A stretch of 64,000 bases of DNA from Lachnospiraceae bacterium. Its GTDB lineage: Bacteria > Bacillota > Clostridia > Lachnospirales > Lachnospiraceae. The stretch covers positions 1-64,000 of the forward strand of contig CAJTGD010000033.1 of the NCBI GenBank assembly GCA_910575475.1, read 5' to 3'. Each line of letters opens with the position of its first letter. The stretch's first letter is position 1. Shown here in pieces: positions 35,432-44,597 of the stretch. Both the position numbers and the translations under genes were made by a program. Under the pieces are notes generated by a model. It made no database searches, was not told the origin of the DNA, and saw nothing but the letters and a program-made list of their open reading frames with translations.

Positions 35432-36118
35432 ATGATTGAACTAAAGAACGTAACGAAGGAGTACACAAAGGGCAATGCCGCCCTCAATGGAGTATCCGTC
35501 AAGATTGAAAAAGGTGAATTTGTTTTCATTGTAGGGGACAGCGGATCAGGTAAATCCACATTGATCCGTCTGATCATGAAGGAACTGGATCCGACGGAGG
35601 GGACGATCATTGTCAATGGCCGGAACCTGAACCGTATGAAGCATCGGCACATTGCCAAGTACAGAAGAGGACTGGGCGTAGTATTCCAGGATTTCCGTCT
35701 GCTAAAGGACCGCAATATCTATGAGAATATCGCATTTGCCCTGCGTGTTACCGAGACGCCGACCAGAGTCATCAAGAAGAAGGTTCCGGCTGCGCTTTCG
35801 CTGGTAGGGCTGGCCCAGAAGTACAAATCTCATCCCAGGGAATTATCAGGCGGGGAGCAGCAGCGTGTGGCGATCGCAAGGGCGATCGTGAACGAGCCGG
35901 CGATCCTGCTGGCGGATGAGCCGACAGGGAACCTGGATCCGACCAATTCATGGGAGATCATGAGCCTTCTGAAAGAGGCTAACGAGAGAGGGACTACGGT
36001 TCTTGTGGTAACACATAACCAGGAGATCGTTAACGAGATGAATGAACGGGTGATCACCATGAAGCACGGGGTCATCGTCAGTGATGAACAAAGAGGTGGA
36101 TATATAGATGAGGATTAG
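35432..36118 (+). CDS. ftsE: Cell-division ATP-binding protein FtsE
   Basis: The ATPase of the FtsEX complex, which controls cell-wall hydrolases at division and, in Gram-positives, during elongation. Walker A is VGDSGSGKSTLI, the signature LSGGEQQRVAIARAI, and Walker B AILLADEPTGNLDP. Length 228 is typical. AGGAGGAG precedes the ATG. It overlaps ftsX by 11 bp. Confidence 0.96.
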   Translation: MIELKNVTKEYTKGNAALNGVSVKIEKGEFVFIVGDSGSGKSTLIRLIMKELDPTEGTIIVNGRNLNRMKHRHIAKYRRGLGVVFQDFRLLKDRNIYENIAFALRVTETPTRVIKKKVPAALSLVGLAQKYKSHPRELSGGEQQRVAIARAIVNEPAILLADEPTGNLDPTNSWEIMSLLKEANERGTTVLVVTHNQEIVNEMNERVITMKHGVIVSDEQRGGYIDED

Positions 36119-37064
36119 TACGATAGGATATGTGATCAAACAGGGGTTTAAGAATATCGGAAGGAACATGATGTTTTCGCTTGCATCTATCGCTACGATG
36201 TCTGCCTGCATTTTTTTATTTGGGCTGTTCTTTTCGATATTATTTAATTTCCAGTATATTATCAAGAGCGCGGAGGAAGGCGTGGCGATCACCGTGTTTT
36301 TTGAAGATGGCATCACCCAGGCGCAGATCGATAATATCGGACAGGCACTGAGAGGGAGAGACGATGTATCCGATGTGAAGTACGTATCTGCGGATGATGC
36401 ATGGAATGAGTTTAAGACCAAGTATTTCGGGGAAAATGAGGAACTGGCGGACGGATTCCGCAACGACAATCCGCTGGCAAGCTCCAGTAACTATGAGGTT
36501 TATATGAAGACTCTGGAAGACGACGGGGAGATCAGCCTGCTTGGCGGCGGAAAGTCGCTTTCCACAACCCAGCAGGAACTGGTGAGGTTTGCAGGAAGTT
36601 TGGACGGGGTCCGCAGTGTGAAAAAGTCGGATCTGGTGGCCAATATGCTTTCCAGCGTCAATGTACTGGTAGCGTATATTTCCGTTGCGATCATACTGAT
36701 CCTGTTCGGAGTATCCATTTTCCTGATCAGCAATACGGTTGCAATGGGGATCACGGTTCGCAAAGAAGAGATCGCGATCATGAAATATATCGGTGCGAAA
36801 GACTTCGTAGTCCGTTCTCCCTTTGTGATCGAGGGTCTGATCATCGGTCTGGTCGGCGCAGTGCTGCCGCTTGCACTTTTATATGTACTTTATGGAAGAG
36901 CAGTTGCATATGTTATGGAGAAGTTCAGTTTACTGATGAATATCATAGACTTCCTTCCTGTAGTCAGCGTATACCGCTATTTACTGCCCATTGGACTGGG
37001 GCTCGGAGTGGGAATCGGTTTTCTAGGAAGTTACTTTACAGTACGTAAACATCTGAAGGTATGA
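36108..37064 (+). CDS. ftsX: Cell-division permease-like protein FtsX
   Basis: A 318-residue membrane subunit with one N-terminal helix, an extracellular loop of about 120 residues (EEGVAITVFFEDGITQAQ and onward) and three C-terminal helices, the FtsX topology. The large loop binds a wall hydrolase or its activator, and the next gene encodes a suitable M23 protein. It overlaps ftsE by 11 bp. Confidence 0.95.
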   Translation: MRISTIGYVIKQGFKNIGRNMMFSLASIATMSACIFLFGLFFSILFNFQYIIKSAEEGVAITVFFEDGITQAQIDNIGQALRGRDDVSDVKYVSADDAWNEFKTKYFGENEELADGFRNDNPLASSSNYEVYMKTLEDDGEISLLGGGKSLSTTQQELVRFAGSLDGVRSVKKSDLVANMLSSVNVLVAYISVAIILILFGVSIFLISNTVAMGITVRKEEIAIMKYIGAKDFVVRSPFVIEGLIIGLVGAVLPLALLYVLYGRAVAYVMEKFSLLMNIIDFLPVVSVYRYLLPIGLGLGVGIGFLGSYFTVRKHLKV

Positions 37065-37188
37065 TTCGCAGAGCATCTGGCCGTGAAGGTATGGCAGGCT
37101 TCTGCCGCGGGAGCCAGATATCCTGTGAGCTTTCGAAGATATTTGATAGGAAACGATGTAAAGTTACGAAAAGAATAAGGTGGGTTGT

Positions 37189-38358
37189 ATGAAAAATTAT
37201 AAGAGGAGTATAATAAGCGGAGTACTTGTGTTTGCAATGTGCATGGGGACAGTGATGCGCGTGCAGGCGACTACGATTGAAGAAGCACAGGAAAAGGCCA
37301 GTCAGCTTGATGAAGAAAAGGGCGCGGCGGAGGCTGAAAAGAATGCTCTGACGGATCAGCTGAATCAGATCATTGGGGAGATGAACGAGGCACAGGAAAA
37401 GCTGGCCTTAAAACAGGAGGAGATTCAGCAGGCTGAGGATGAGTATGTACGTGCGAAGGTGGATGAGAATACACAGTACCAGAGTATGAAAAAGCGCATC
37501 AAATACATGTATGAGGTTGGAAATGCGCAGTTTATAGAGGTACTGCTGAACAGTGAGAACATGGGAGAATTTCTGAACAATGTAGAGTATGTAAACCAGC
37601 TTTCCTCATACGACAGGGACAGACTGGTGGATTTTCAGGAAATCCGCCGTGATGTAGAGGAAAAGGAAAGGATTCTCCAGGAAGAATATGTAGTACTGGG
37701 TGAATTGCGGGATGCATTGCTCGCCAAGCAGGCAGAAGTAGAGCAGCTGCTGGCGGAGAAGAATCTGCAGATCGCAGACCTGGAGGGCCAGATCGGTGAA
37801 AATGCCGCGCTCCTGCAGGAACTGATCCGGCAGGCGGAAGAAGAGAAACGCAGGCGGGAGGAACAGGCTGCTGCAGCAGCAGCGGCCGCAGCGGCAGCGG
37901 CAGCCGCCGCAGAAGCTGAAGCAGCGGCACGTGCCAGCGGAGGAAGTACCTATATTCCAAGTACAGATGTTGTGGTAAGCGGAAATGGACAGTTTACAAA
38001 TCCATGTCCCAGTGGTTCGGTTTCCAGTACATTCGGATACCGTACATTTGACAATTCCTTCCACAATGGACTTGACCTTGCCGCGTCGAGCGGATCTCCT
38101 ACATATGCTGCTGACTCGGGAACCGTATTGATCGCAGGATGGAGTGACAGTGCGGGGAACTGGGTCGTCATAGATCACGGCAATGGATTTGTGACAAAGT
38201 ATATGCATCATTCCGCGCTGGCGGTTACTGCCGGACAGTCGGTGAGTAAAGGACAGCAGGTTGGCTATGTGGGGACCACCGGATATTCCACCGGACCGCA
38301 CCTGCACTTTCAGGTAGAGCTGAACGGATCGCCTGTGAATCCGCAGATATATCTGTAA
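37189..38358 (+). CDS. M23 peptidase with coiled coil (EnvC/PcsB-like FtsX partner)
   Basis: A 389-residue secreted protein. After a signal peptide (GVLVFAMCMGTVMRVQA) comes a long coiled coil of about 230 residues, then an alanine-rich linker (a run of some 14 Ala), then an M23 domain with HNGLDLAASSGSPTYAA and TGPHLHFQVELNG carrying the zinc ligands His, Asp and His. This architecture fits EnvC/PcsB-type hydrolases that FtsEX activates. The ATG at 37189 is chosen over an in-frame GTG at 37180, which lies inside the AAGGTGG binding site. It follows ftsX by about 125 bp. Confidence 0.92.
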   Translation: MKNYKRSIISGVLVFAMCMGTVMRVQATTIEEAQEKASQLDEEKGAAEAEKNALTDQLNQIIGEMNEAQEKLALKQEEIQQAEDEYVRAKVDENTQYQSMKKRIKYMYEVGNAQFIEVLLNSENMGEFLNNVEYVNQLSSYDRDRLVDFQEIRRDVEEKERILQEEYVVLGELRDALLAKQAEVEQLLAEKNLQIADLEGQIGENAALLQELIRQAEEEKRRREEQAAAAAAAAAAAAAAAEAEAAARASGGSTYIPSTDVVVSGNGQFTNPCPSGSVSSTFGYRTFDNSFHNGLDLAASSGSPTYAADSGTVLIAGWSDSAGNWVVIDHGNGFVTKYMHHSALAVTAGQSVSKGQQVGYVGTTGYSTGPHLHFQVELNGSPVNPQIYL

Positions 38359-38403
38359 AAGCTGCTCAGCGGCAGACTTTTTGTATACCGTCGTATGCGG
38401 AAA

Positions 38404-38425
38404 GGCCGTCAGTGACAGGCTTTTT
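38404..38425 (+). terminator. Possible weak terminator before the S41 protease
   Basis: A short imperfect stem (GCCGTCA with TGACAGGC) followed by five T. Read-through into the next gene is likely. Confidence 0.5.
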
Positions 38426-38451
38426 GTATTACATTAAAAATGGAGCAGAAA

Positions 38452-39654
38452 ATGAACGAAAAGTATAGATTTTTAAAAGGGGCGCTGTGCGGTGCCCTTG
38501 CTATGTTATGTATCATAACGGCAGTAAACGGGATCAGGAAGACTGTGGTCAGCGCTGTTCCCCAGCTGTCGGTGATCAATGAAAAGAATGAGGACGGTAA
38601 ATTTTCAGAGGAAAAGCTGCAACGGATCCGTGCAGTGATCGACAGCATCTATCTCCGGGAGGATGAGATTGACGATGCGGCTCTTACGGAGGGGATGTAT
38701 GAAGGATATGTGCGCGCTCTGGGAGACCCGTATTCTGTTTATTTTACAGAAGAGGAAGCCAGAGAACTGATGCAGGGAATCTCCGGGGAATATTCGGGAG
38801 TCGGGGCCGTGCTTTCCCAGAGCTATGAGACGAAGGCCGTGACTATCACCAATGTGTTCCGGGACTCTCCTGCGGAAAAGGCCGGAGTCAAGTCAGGAGA
38901 TATCCTGTACCAGGTGGATGAGCATGAGATCACGGATGAAGACCTGAATCAGGTGGTCGCATGGATCAAGGGGGAGGAAGGAACCGAAGTGACCCTCCAT
39001 GTGATCCGGGATTCAGAGGAACTGGAGCTGACGGCAGTACGCGGCATTGTGGAGACGCAGACCGTGGATTATGAGATGAAAGACTCCCAGGTAGGGTATA
39101 TCCGGGTGACGGAATTTGACAAGGTGACTCTTGACCAGTTCCGCGAGGCACTGGATGAACTGGACAGTCAGGGAATGCAGGGACTGGTGATCGACCTGCG
39201 GAGCAACCCCGGAGGAGATCTGGATACTGTCCTGGATATGCTGAGGCTGATCCTGCCTAAGGGGACCATCGTGTCTACCGAGAATAAGGAGGGGAAGGCC
39301 GAGGAGTATACCTGTGATGGTAAAAAGGAATTTACCCGTCCACTGGCGGTTCTGGTGAATGGATACAGCGCCAGTGCGTCTGAGATCTTTTCCGGAGCTG
39401 TCCAGGATCATAAAAAAGGGAAGATCATAGGTACGAACACTTACGGAAAAGGGGTAGTTCAGGAGGTGGTCAGCCTGCTGGACGGTTCTTATATCAAGCT
39501 TACCACGTCTGAGTATTTTCTGCCCTCCGGGAGAAGCATCAATGAAGTGGGGATCGCTCCGGATGTGGAAGTAGAATATGAGCCGGATGAGGAGAACGAG
39601 GATGCGGATAATCAGCTCGATAAGGCTCTGGAAGTAGTCCGCGGGGAGCTGTGA
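38452..39654 (+). CDS. S41-family C-terminal processing protease (CtpA-like)
   Basis: A 400-residue exported serine protease. An N-terminal anchor (GALCGALAMLCIITAV) is followed by a helical part, a PDZ domain (SPAEKAGVKSGDILYQVDEHEI) and the S41 core. The catalytic Ser is in NGYSASASEIFSGAV and the Lys in IIGTNTYGKGVVQ. CtpA-type proteases cut at hydrophobic C-termini and often trim wall hydrolases, and a position after the M23 gene is common in Firmicutes. The ATG at 38452 has GGAG 6 nt before it; the alternative at 38440 does not. Confidence 0.93.
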   Translation: MNEKYRFLKGALCGALAMLCIITAVNGIRKTVVSAVPQLSVINEKNEDGKFSEEKLQRIRAVIDSIYLREDEIDDAALTEGMYEGYVRALGDPYSVYFTEEEARELMQGISGEYSGVGAVLSQSYETKAVTITNVFRDSPAEKAGVKSGDILYQVDEHEITDEDLNQVVAWIKGEEGTEVTLHVIRDSEELELTAVRGIVETQTVDYEMKDSQVGYIRVTEFDKVTLDQFREALDELDSQGMQGLVIDLRSNPGGDLDTVLDMLRLILPKGTIVSTENKEGKAEEYTCDGKKEFTRPLAVLVNGYSASASEIFSGAVQDHKKGKIIGTNTYGKGVVQEVVSLLDGSYIKLTTSEYFLPSGRSINEVGIAPDVEVEYEPDEENEDADNQLDKALEVVRGEL

Positions 39655-39677
39655 GAATATTTTTCAGAAAAAAGACC

Positions 39678-39706
39678 TTGCAAAGGAGAAAATATTGTGC
39701 TATCAT
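39678..39706 (+). promoter_or_regulatory. Promoter of the T-box operon
   Basis: TTGCAA at 39678-39683, exact 17-bp spacer, TATCAT at 39701-39706. Transcription would begin near 39713. Confidence 0.75.
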
Positions 39707-39712
39707 TGAAAA

Positions 39713-40063
39713 ATAATTTTAGCACGATGAAGTGTGAAATTAGCAAAGGCGGAGAACAAGACTCTGATCATCAGAACCTGACAGGAAGGCGGCGTCACCG
39801 ACTGAGAGCGCCAGACAGGGAAGACGGTCAGGAGCTGCCGCGGATGAGGTGGATTCCGGCGGCTCCGTAAGGGAACACTTGGGAGCTGACCGGCTGAAGG
39901 AAGAGTAGGCCGGTACGCGGGGCAGGCGTTATATGCATTGTTGAGAGGGATAGTTCTGAGCTGCAAGGGGGCAGGCAGGACTGTTCAATGCGGGTGGTAC
40001 CGCGGATTTTATATCGAAATAAATTCCGTCCCGGGATGCGCAGATGGCATCCCGGGACTTTTT
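39713..40063 (+). ncRNA. T-box riboswitch (probably tRNA-Asn responsive)
   Basis: A leader of about 350 nt. The T-box sequence CGGGTGGTACCGCGG lies at 39991-40005 with the UGGU bulge that pairs with the tRNA 3' end. The terminator is a perfect 12-bp stem, 40028-40039 with 40047-40058, plus five T. Long imperfect stems precede it, as in Stem I to III. A candidate Asn specifier AAC is at 39874-39876 (GGGAACACTT), not proven. Downstream lie AspRS and GatCAB, so sensing uncharged tRNA-Asn makes sense. A clostridial T-box on such an operon has been described as recognising two tRNAs (Asn and Glu). Confidence 0.9.
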
Positions 40064-40117
40064 GCGTGGTCCGCAGGATGTCGAGGAATGCAGCAGGAAT
40101 GAAAGGAGAGAATGAAC

Positions 40118-41449
40118 ATGGAATTTGTAACCGGAGTGAAAGAAAAAGAAACATTGGAATTGCGTGAATTGCTGGCAGAAGATATGGCAGGCAAAACTGT
40201 AAAGGTGAACGGCGCCATCCATACGATCCGTGACATGGGCAATGTGGCTTTCATCATCCTCAGAAAACGGGAGGGACTTGTACAGTGTGTATCAGATGAA
40301 GAAATTACAAACTTTTTCTTGAAAGATTTGAAAGAAGCGGCTACAGTAGAAGTAACAGGAACATTGATCAGCTCAGAGAAAGCGCCCCACGGAATCGAGA
40401 TCCGGATTTCGGCCGTGGAGGTCTTAAGCGAACCGGCGGAGCCGATGCCGCTGGCGATCGGGAAATGGAAGCTGTCCACCTCATTGGAGGCAAAGCTGAA
40501 CTACCGCCCCATTGCCCTGAGAAATCTCAGGGAGCGCGCCAAGTTCAAGCTCCAGGAGGGAATTGTAAGAGGATTCCGCGATTTTCTCTACGGAGAAGGC
40601 TTTACGGAGATCCACACGCCGAAGATCGGGGCAAAGAGCGCGGAAGGCGGAGCCAATGTGTTTAAGCTGGATTATTTCCACAGGCCGGCGATCCTGCAGC
40701 AGAGCCCCCAGTTCTACAAGCAGATGATGGTGGGGGTCTACGACCGGGTATTCGAGACAGCGCCGGTGTTCCGTGCGGAAAAGCACAACACGAAACGGCA
40801 TCTGAACGAGTATACCAGCCTGGACTTTGAGATGGGCTACATCGACGGGTTCGAAGAGATCATGGCCATGGAAACCGGATTCCTGCAGTATACCATGAAG
40901 CTTTTGAAGCAGGAGTACGCGGGGGAATTAAAGCTTCTGGACGTGGAACTGCCGCGGACCGACCGGATCCCGGCTGTGAGGTTTGACGAGATCAAGCGTC
41001 TGGTGTCCGAAAAATATGACCGGAGGATCAAGAATCCGTTCGATCTGGAGCCGGAAGAGGAAAGCCTGATCAGCCGTTACGCAAAAGAAGAGTGGGATGC
41101 GGATTTTGTGTTCGTGACGCATTATCCGTCAAAAAAGCGTCCGTTCTATGCAATGGATGACCCGGAGGATCCCACCTTTACACTGAGCTTTGATCTGTTG
41201 TTCCGGGGAATGGAGATCACCACCGGAGGCCAGAGGATCCATGATTACAGCAGGCTGCTGGAAAAGATGGAAGCCAGGGGGATGACCGGGGAAGGCATGG
41301 AGCAGTATCTGAGCGCCTTCAAGCACGGGATGCCTCCCCATGGCGGACTGGGAATCGGTATGGAGCGTCTGACCATGAAACTGATGGATGAGGACAATGT
41401 GCGGGAGACGACATTGTTCCCGAGAGATTTGAGCAGACTGGAACCGTAA
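40118..41449 (+). CDS. aspS: Archaeal-type, non-discriminating aspartyl-tRNA synthetase
   Basis: A 443-residue class IIb synthetase of the short archaeal/AspRS2 type: no bacterial GAD insertion domain, an N-terminal OB fold and then the catalytic core. Motif 2 is FRAEKHNTKRHLNEYTSLDFEM and motif 3 GGLGIGMERLTM. I considered AsnRS, but the HGIEIRISAVEVLSEPAEPMPL and SAEGGANVFKLDYFHRPA segments fit AspRS. Linked to GatCAB under a T-box, it most likely misacylates tRNA-Asn with Asp for amidation, giving tRNA-dependent asparagine formation. The ATG at 40118 has GGAG 9 nt upstream; 40112 is too close. Confidence 0.85.
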   Translation: MEFVTGVKEKETLELRELLAEDMAGKTVKVNGAIHTIRDMGNVAFIILRKREGLVQCVSDEEITNFFLKDLKEAATVEVTGTLISSEKAPHGIEIRISAVEVLSEPAEPMPLAIGKWKLSTSLEAKLNYRPIALRNLRERAKFKLQEGIVRGFRDFLYGEGFTEIHTPKIGAKSAEGGANVFKLDYFHRPAILQQSPQFYKQMMVGVYDRVFETAPVFRAEKHNTKRHLNEYTSLDFEMGYIDGFEEIMAMETGFLQYTMKLLKQEYAGELKLLDVELPRTDRIPAVRFDEIKRLVSEKYDRRIKNPFDLEPEEESLISRYAKEEWDADFVFVTHYPSKKRPFYAMDDPEDPTFTLSFDLLFRGMEITTGGQRIHDYSRLLEKMEARGMTGEGMEQYLSAFKHGMPPHGGLGIGMERLTMKLMDEDNVRETTLFPRDLSRLEP

Positions 41450-41482
41450 AGGATTGGGCAGTATATCCGGATGTAGCCCCAT

Positions 41483-41521
41483 GGAACTGTGCAAAAATAA
41501 CTTGCCTTTTTGCACAGTTCC
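41483..41521. repeat. 39-nt hairpin repeat, copy 2
   Basis: A 15-bp perfect stem (41483-41497 with 41507-41521), arms starting GGAACTGTGC, loop TAACTTGCC region. It is the sister of the element at 8529-8567. It lies between aspS and the zinc-ribbon protein and could attenuate the operon. Confidence 0.85.
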
Positions 41522-41559
41522 ATAGGAAGCCTCTGCTCGGAAAGCGAAGGTGAGGGAGA

Positions 41560-42714
41560 ATGGCAAAGAAAAATGAATGCTATTTGTGCGGGGGTAAGCT
41601 GCGCGGCGGATACTGCCCGGACTGCGGGCTGGATAATACAAAGATCCGGAAGAAGCATTATCATCTGAATGAAAGCTATGCGGTAGAGAGCATGAACGGG
41701 GATGAAAGCCAGGCCTCGGAGCCATGTGATCATAAAGCCGGTCAGGACACTTGGGATAAGAGCAGCTTCGATACGGAGAAAAAGGACAAAAAGGAAAATA
41801 AGAAAAATAAGAAAGACATTTCACAGCAGGGAAAGGGAAGCCCCGGGCAAAAATACAGCTATCAGTTCCAAAATAAAAAGTTCAGGAATACGGGCGAAAA
41901 TACGGTGCAGAGGAAACTGAGATCCGGAAGAGCCAAGGTGGGAGCGACATTGTTCCTGCTGGCGCTTTTTGTGATCAAGGTGGGCAAAGATTATATCGAT
42001 GAAAATGGTCTGTATTTCGGAAGCCTGAGAGAACCGGAATATGAAGCGGAATATGTGGGACCCTATGAATATGCGGAGCGGGAACTGTCCGAGACGGGGG
42101 AGCACTATGAGACAGAGCTGGGCCAGGGGGAATACCTGGTAGGAGTCCATCTGCCGGAGGGCAGCTATACCGCGGAGCTTCTGGACGGCAGGGGCGGGCT
42201 GAGCCTGGAGGATATGGAAAACGGAATCTATATCTGGCAGGCTTTCGGAACCCAGGCAGAGTATGATGAGCTGCAGGTTCTGGAGGATGTCCGCCTTTAT
42301 AAGGGGGCACATGTTACGATCAAGGAGGCCATGCTCCTGAGACTGACTACGGAAAACGGGCAGACAGACGATATGGAGTTTGTGGAGAATCCGCTGACGG
42401 AATCCGTTTCCCTTGAAAAGGATGAAACCCTGGAAGCAGGAGAAGATATTGTTCCGGGAGTGTATGATCTTCATGCGGTAATTTCTGAAAAATCCGACTG
42501 GGGGACCCTGCGGTGCAGAATATCGGATGATGCTTATGAGGACGGGTATTATGAGGTGTCGTACTGGCTGAGCGGGGAAGAAATGGACGATACTTACCGG
42601 AACCTGTATCTGAGGGAAGACACGGAGATCACGGCGGAGGATATTTCGATCGAGCTGACGCCCAGCGAGGTGATCGGGACCGGGGACTACGAAGAATATT
42701 ATCAACACTATTAA
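41560..42714 (+). CDS. Zinc-ribbon single-pass membrane protein
   Basis: A 384-residue protein. The N-terminus has a zinc ribbon with C7, C10, C19 and C22 (CYLCGGKLRGGYCPDC). A lysine-rich cytoplasmic linker follows, then one hydrophobic helix (GATLFLLALFVIKVG) and a large acidic outer region of about 250 residues containing YLVGVHLPEGSYTAELLDG-type beta segments, which occur twice in weak form. No enzyme motif is seen. It sits inside the aspS-gatCAB cluster with no evident functional link. Confidence 0.75.
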   Translation: MAKKNECYLCGGKLRGGYCPDCGLDNTKIRKKHYHLNESYAVESMNGDESQASEPCDHKAGQDTWDKSSFDTEKKDKKENKKNKKDISQQGKGSPGQKYSYQFQNKKFRNTGENTVQRKLRSGRAKVGATLFLLALFVIKVGKDYIDENGLYFGSLREPEYEAEYVGPYEYAERELSETGEHYETELGQGEYLVGVHLPEGSYTAELLDGRGGLSLEDMENGIYIWQAFGTQAEYDELQVLEDVRLYKGAHVTIKEAMLLRLTTENGQTDDMEFVENPLTESVSLEKDETLEAGEDIVPGVYDLHAVISEKSDWGTLRCRISDDAYEDGYYEVSYWLSGEEMDDTYRNLYLREDTEITAEDISIELTPSEVIGTGDYEEYYQHY

Positions 42715-42752
42715 TGCAACGATGTAATATTTCACAAAGAAGAGGTGCATAT

Positions 42753-43046
42753 ATGGCGAATCAAATATCAGACGAAACGATTGATTATGTGGGGATTCTT
42801 GCGAAGCTGGAATTGTCCCGGGAAGAAAAAGAGGCCGCAAAGGCGGATATGGAAAAGATGCTGGATTATATCGACACATTGAATGAGCTGGATACTTCGG
42901 CGGTGGAACCCATGTCCCATGTATTTCCGATCCACAATGTATTCCGGGAGGATGTAGTCACCAACGGCGACAATAAGGAGCAGACGCTGGCGAACGCACC
43001 CTTAAGGAAAGAGGACAGCTTCGAAGTGCCGAAGACGATCGGCTGA
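42753..43046 (+). CDS. gatC: Asp/Glu-tRNA amidotransferase subunit C
   Basis: A 97-residue subunit that stabilises GatA on GatB. The pattern ISDETIDYVGILAKLELSREE, then LDYIDTLNELDTSAVEPMSHV and LRKEDSFEVPKTIG is diagnostic for GatC. AGAGGTG precedes the ATG at 42753. First of three gat genes in the order C-A-B. Confidence 0.95.
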   Translation: MANQISDETIDYVGILAKLELSREEKEAAKADMEKMLDYIDTLNELDTSAVEPMSHVFPIHNVFREDVVTNGDNKEQTLANAPLRKEDSFEVPKTIG

Positions 43047-43104
43047 TTCGGAAGGCAGTCTGCAAAGGCAGGTCTGCACTAAAACAAAAAGGGCGGTGAA
43101 GGCA

Positions 43105-44592
43105 ATGGATTTATTACATCTGACAGCGGCAGAGCTGGGCAGAAAGATCAAAAACCGGGAAGTGTCCGTGGCGGAGGCCGTGAAAGCGGTTCTTGCGCAG
43201 GCAAAGGAAATGGAACCGGAGATCAACAGCTACGTAACACTGGATGAGGCGGGAGCGCTGATGCAGGCGGAGTCGGTACAGAAGCGGATCGACAGCGAAG
43301 AATTGACCGGGCCCCTGGCGGGCGTTCCGGCGGCTGTCAAAGACAACATGTGTATCGAAGGGCAGCTGACTACATGCAGTTCAAAAATACTTTCCAATTT
43401 TCGGCCGACATTTACGGCGGAGGCAGTCAAGAACCTGCAGAAAGCCGGGGCGGTGATCGTCGGAAAGACCAATATGGATGAATTTGCCATGGGAAGCACG
43501 ACGGAGACCTCCTACTATGGGCCGACGAAAAACCCTCATAACCTGATGCATGTGCCGGGGGGCTCCTCGGGAGGCTCCTGTGCGGCGGTGGCGGCTCAGG
43601 AATGCTGGTATGCGCTGGGGTCTGACACCGGCGGTTCCATCCGGCAGCCCAGCTCCTTCTGCGGAGTGGTGGGACTGAAACCCACCTACGGCACGGTTTC
43701 CCGTTACGGGCTGATCGCATACGGCTCCTCCCTGGACCAGATCGGGCCGGTGGCAAAGGATGTAACGGACTGCGCGGCCATCCTGGAGGCCATTGCGTCC
43801 CATGACGAGAAGGACAGTACCTCCGTACAGCGGAAGGATTATGATTTTACCTCCGCGCTGGTGTGCGACGTGAAGGGAATGAAGATCGGGATTCCCAGGG
43901 ACTATATGCGGGAAGGGCTGGATCCGGAGGTGGCGGATGCGATCTGGAAAGCGGCCGGAGTATTGAAGGAACAGGGCGCCGTGATCGAGGAATTTGATCT
44001 GAGCCTGGTAAAATATGCGATCCCGGCATACTATGTGATCGCGTCCGCGGAGGCAAGCTCCAACCTGGAGCGTTTTGACGGGGTCAAATACGGCTACCGC
44101 ACGGCGGACTATGAGGGGCTTCACAATATGTATAAAAAGACCCGTTCCGAAGGCTTCGGAGCGGAGGTGAAACGTCGGATCATGTTGGGGTCCTTTGTGC
44201 TCAGCTCCGGATATTATGATGCATATTATCTGAAAGCGCTGCGCACCAAGGCACTGATCAAACAGGCATTTGACAGGGCGTTTGAAAGCTATGATCTGAT
44301 CCTGGGACCGGCGGCGCCCACTACGGCGCCGGAGCTGGGAAAGAGCCTGCAGGATCCTCTGAAAATGTACCTGGGAGATATCTATACGATTTCCGTGAAT
44401 CTGGCAGGACTGCCGGGGATGAGTGTTCCGATCGGGAAGGACCGTAAAGGGCTTCCTGTAGGCATGCAGCTGATCGGGAACAGCTTTCAGGAGAAAATGC
44501 TGATCCGGGCGGCCTATACCTATGAGTGCGCGACAGGGAAGCAGTACGAGGTGCCGGCGGATATACATCCAAAATCAGGAAGGGAGGCGTAA
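43105..44592 (+). CDS. gatA: Asp/Glu-tRNA amidotransferase subunit A
   Basis: The 495-residue amidase that frees ammonia from glutamine for amidation of Asp-tRNA-Asn and Glu-tRNA-Gln. The Ser-cisSer-Lys triad segments are visible: Lys in VPAAVKDNM, the Gly/Ser-rich PGGSSGGSCAAVAA, and the nucleophile Ser in LGSDTGGSIRQPSS. The ATG at 43105 fits the usual MDL start and the GGGCGGTG site better than a GTG at 43096. It ends 5 bp before gatB. Confidence 0.96.
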   Translation: MDLLHLTAAELGRKIKNREVSVAEAVKAVLAQAKEMEPEINSYVTLDEAGALMQAESVQKRIDSEELTGPLAGVPAAVKDNMCIEGQLTTCSSKILSNFRPTFTAEAVKNLQKAGAVIVGKTNMDEFAMGSTTETSYYGPTKNPHNLMHVPGGSSGGSCAAVAAQECWYALGSDTGGSIRQPSSFCGVVGLKPTYGTVSRYGLIAYGSSLDQIGPVAKDVTDCAAILEAIASHDEKDSTSVQRKDYDFTSALVCDVKGMKIGIPRDYMREGLDPEVADAIWKAAGVLKEQGAVIEEFDLSLVKYAIPAYYVIASAEASSNLERFDGVKYGYRTADYEGLHNMYKKTRSEGFGAEVKRRIMLGSFVLSSGYYDAYYLKALRTKALIKQAFDRAFESYDLILGPAAPTTAPELGKSLQDPLKMYLGDIYTISVNLAGLPGMSVPIGKDRKGLPVGMQLIGNSFQEKMLIRAAYTYECATGKQYEVPADIHPKSGREA

Positions 44593-44597
44593 GCGGG

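Noticed and set aside
40118-41449. Asparaginyl-tRNA synthetase.
   Set aside because: Motifs fit archaeal-type AspRS, and linkage with GatCAB makes AsnRS unnecessary.
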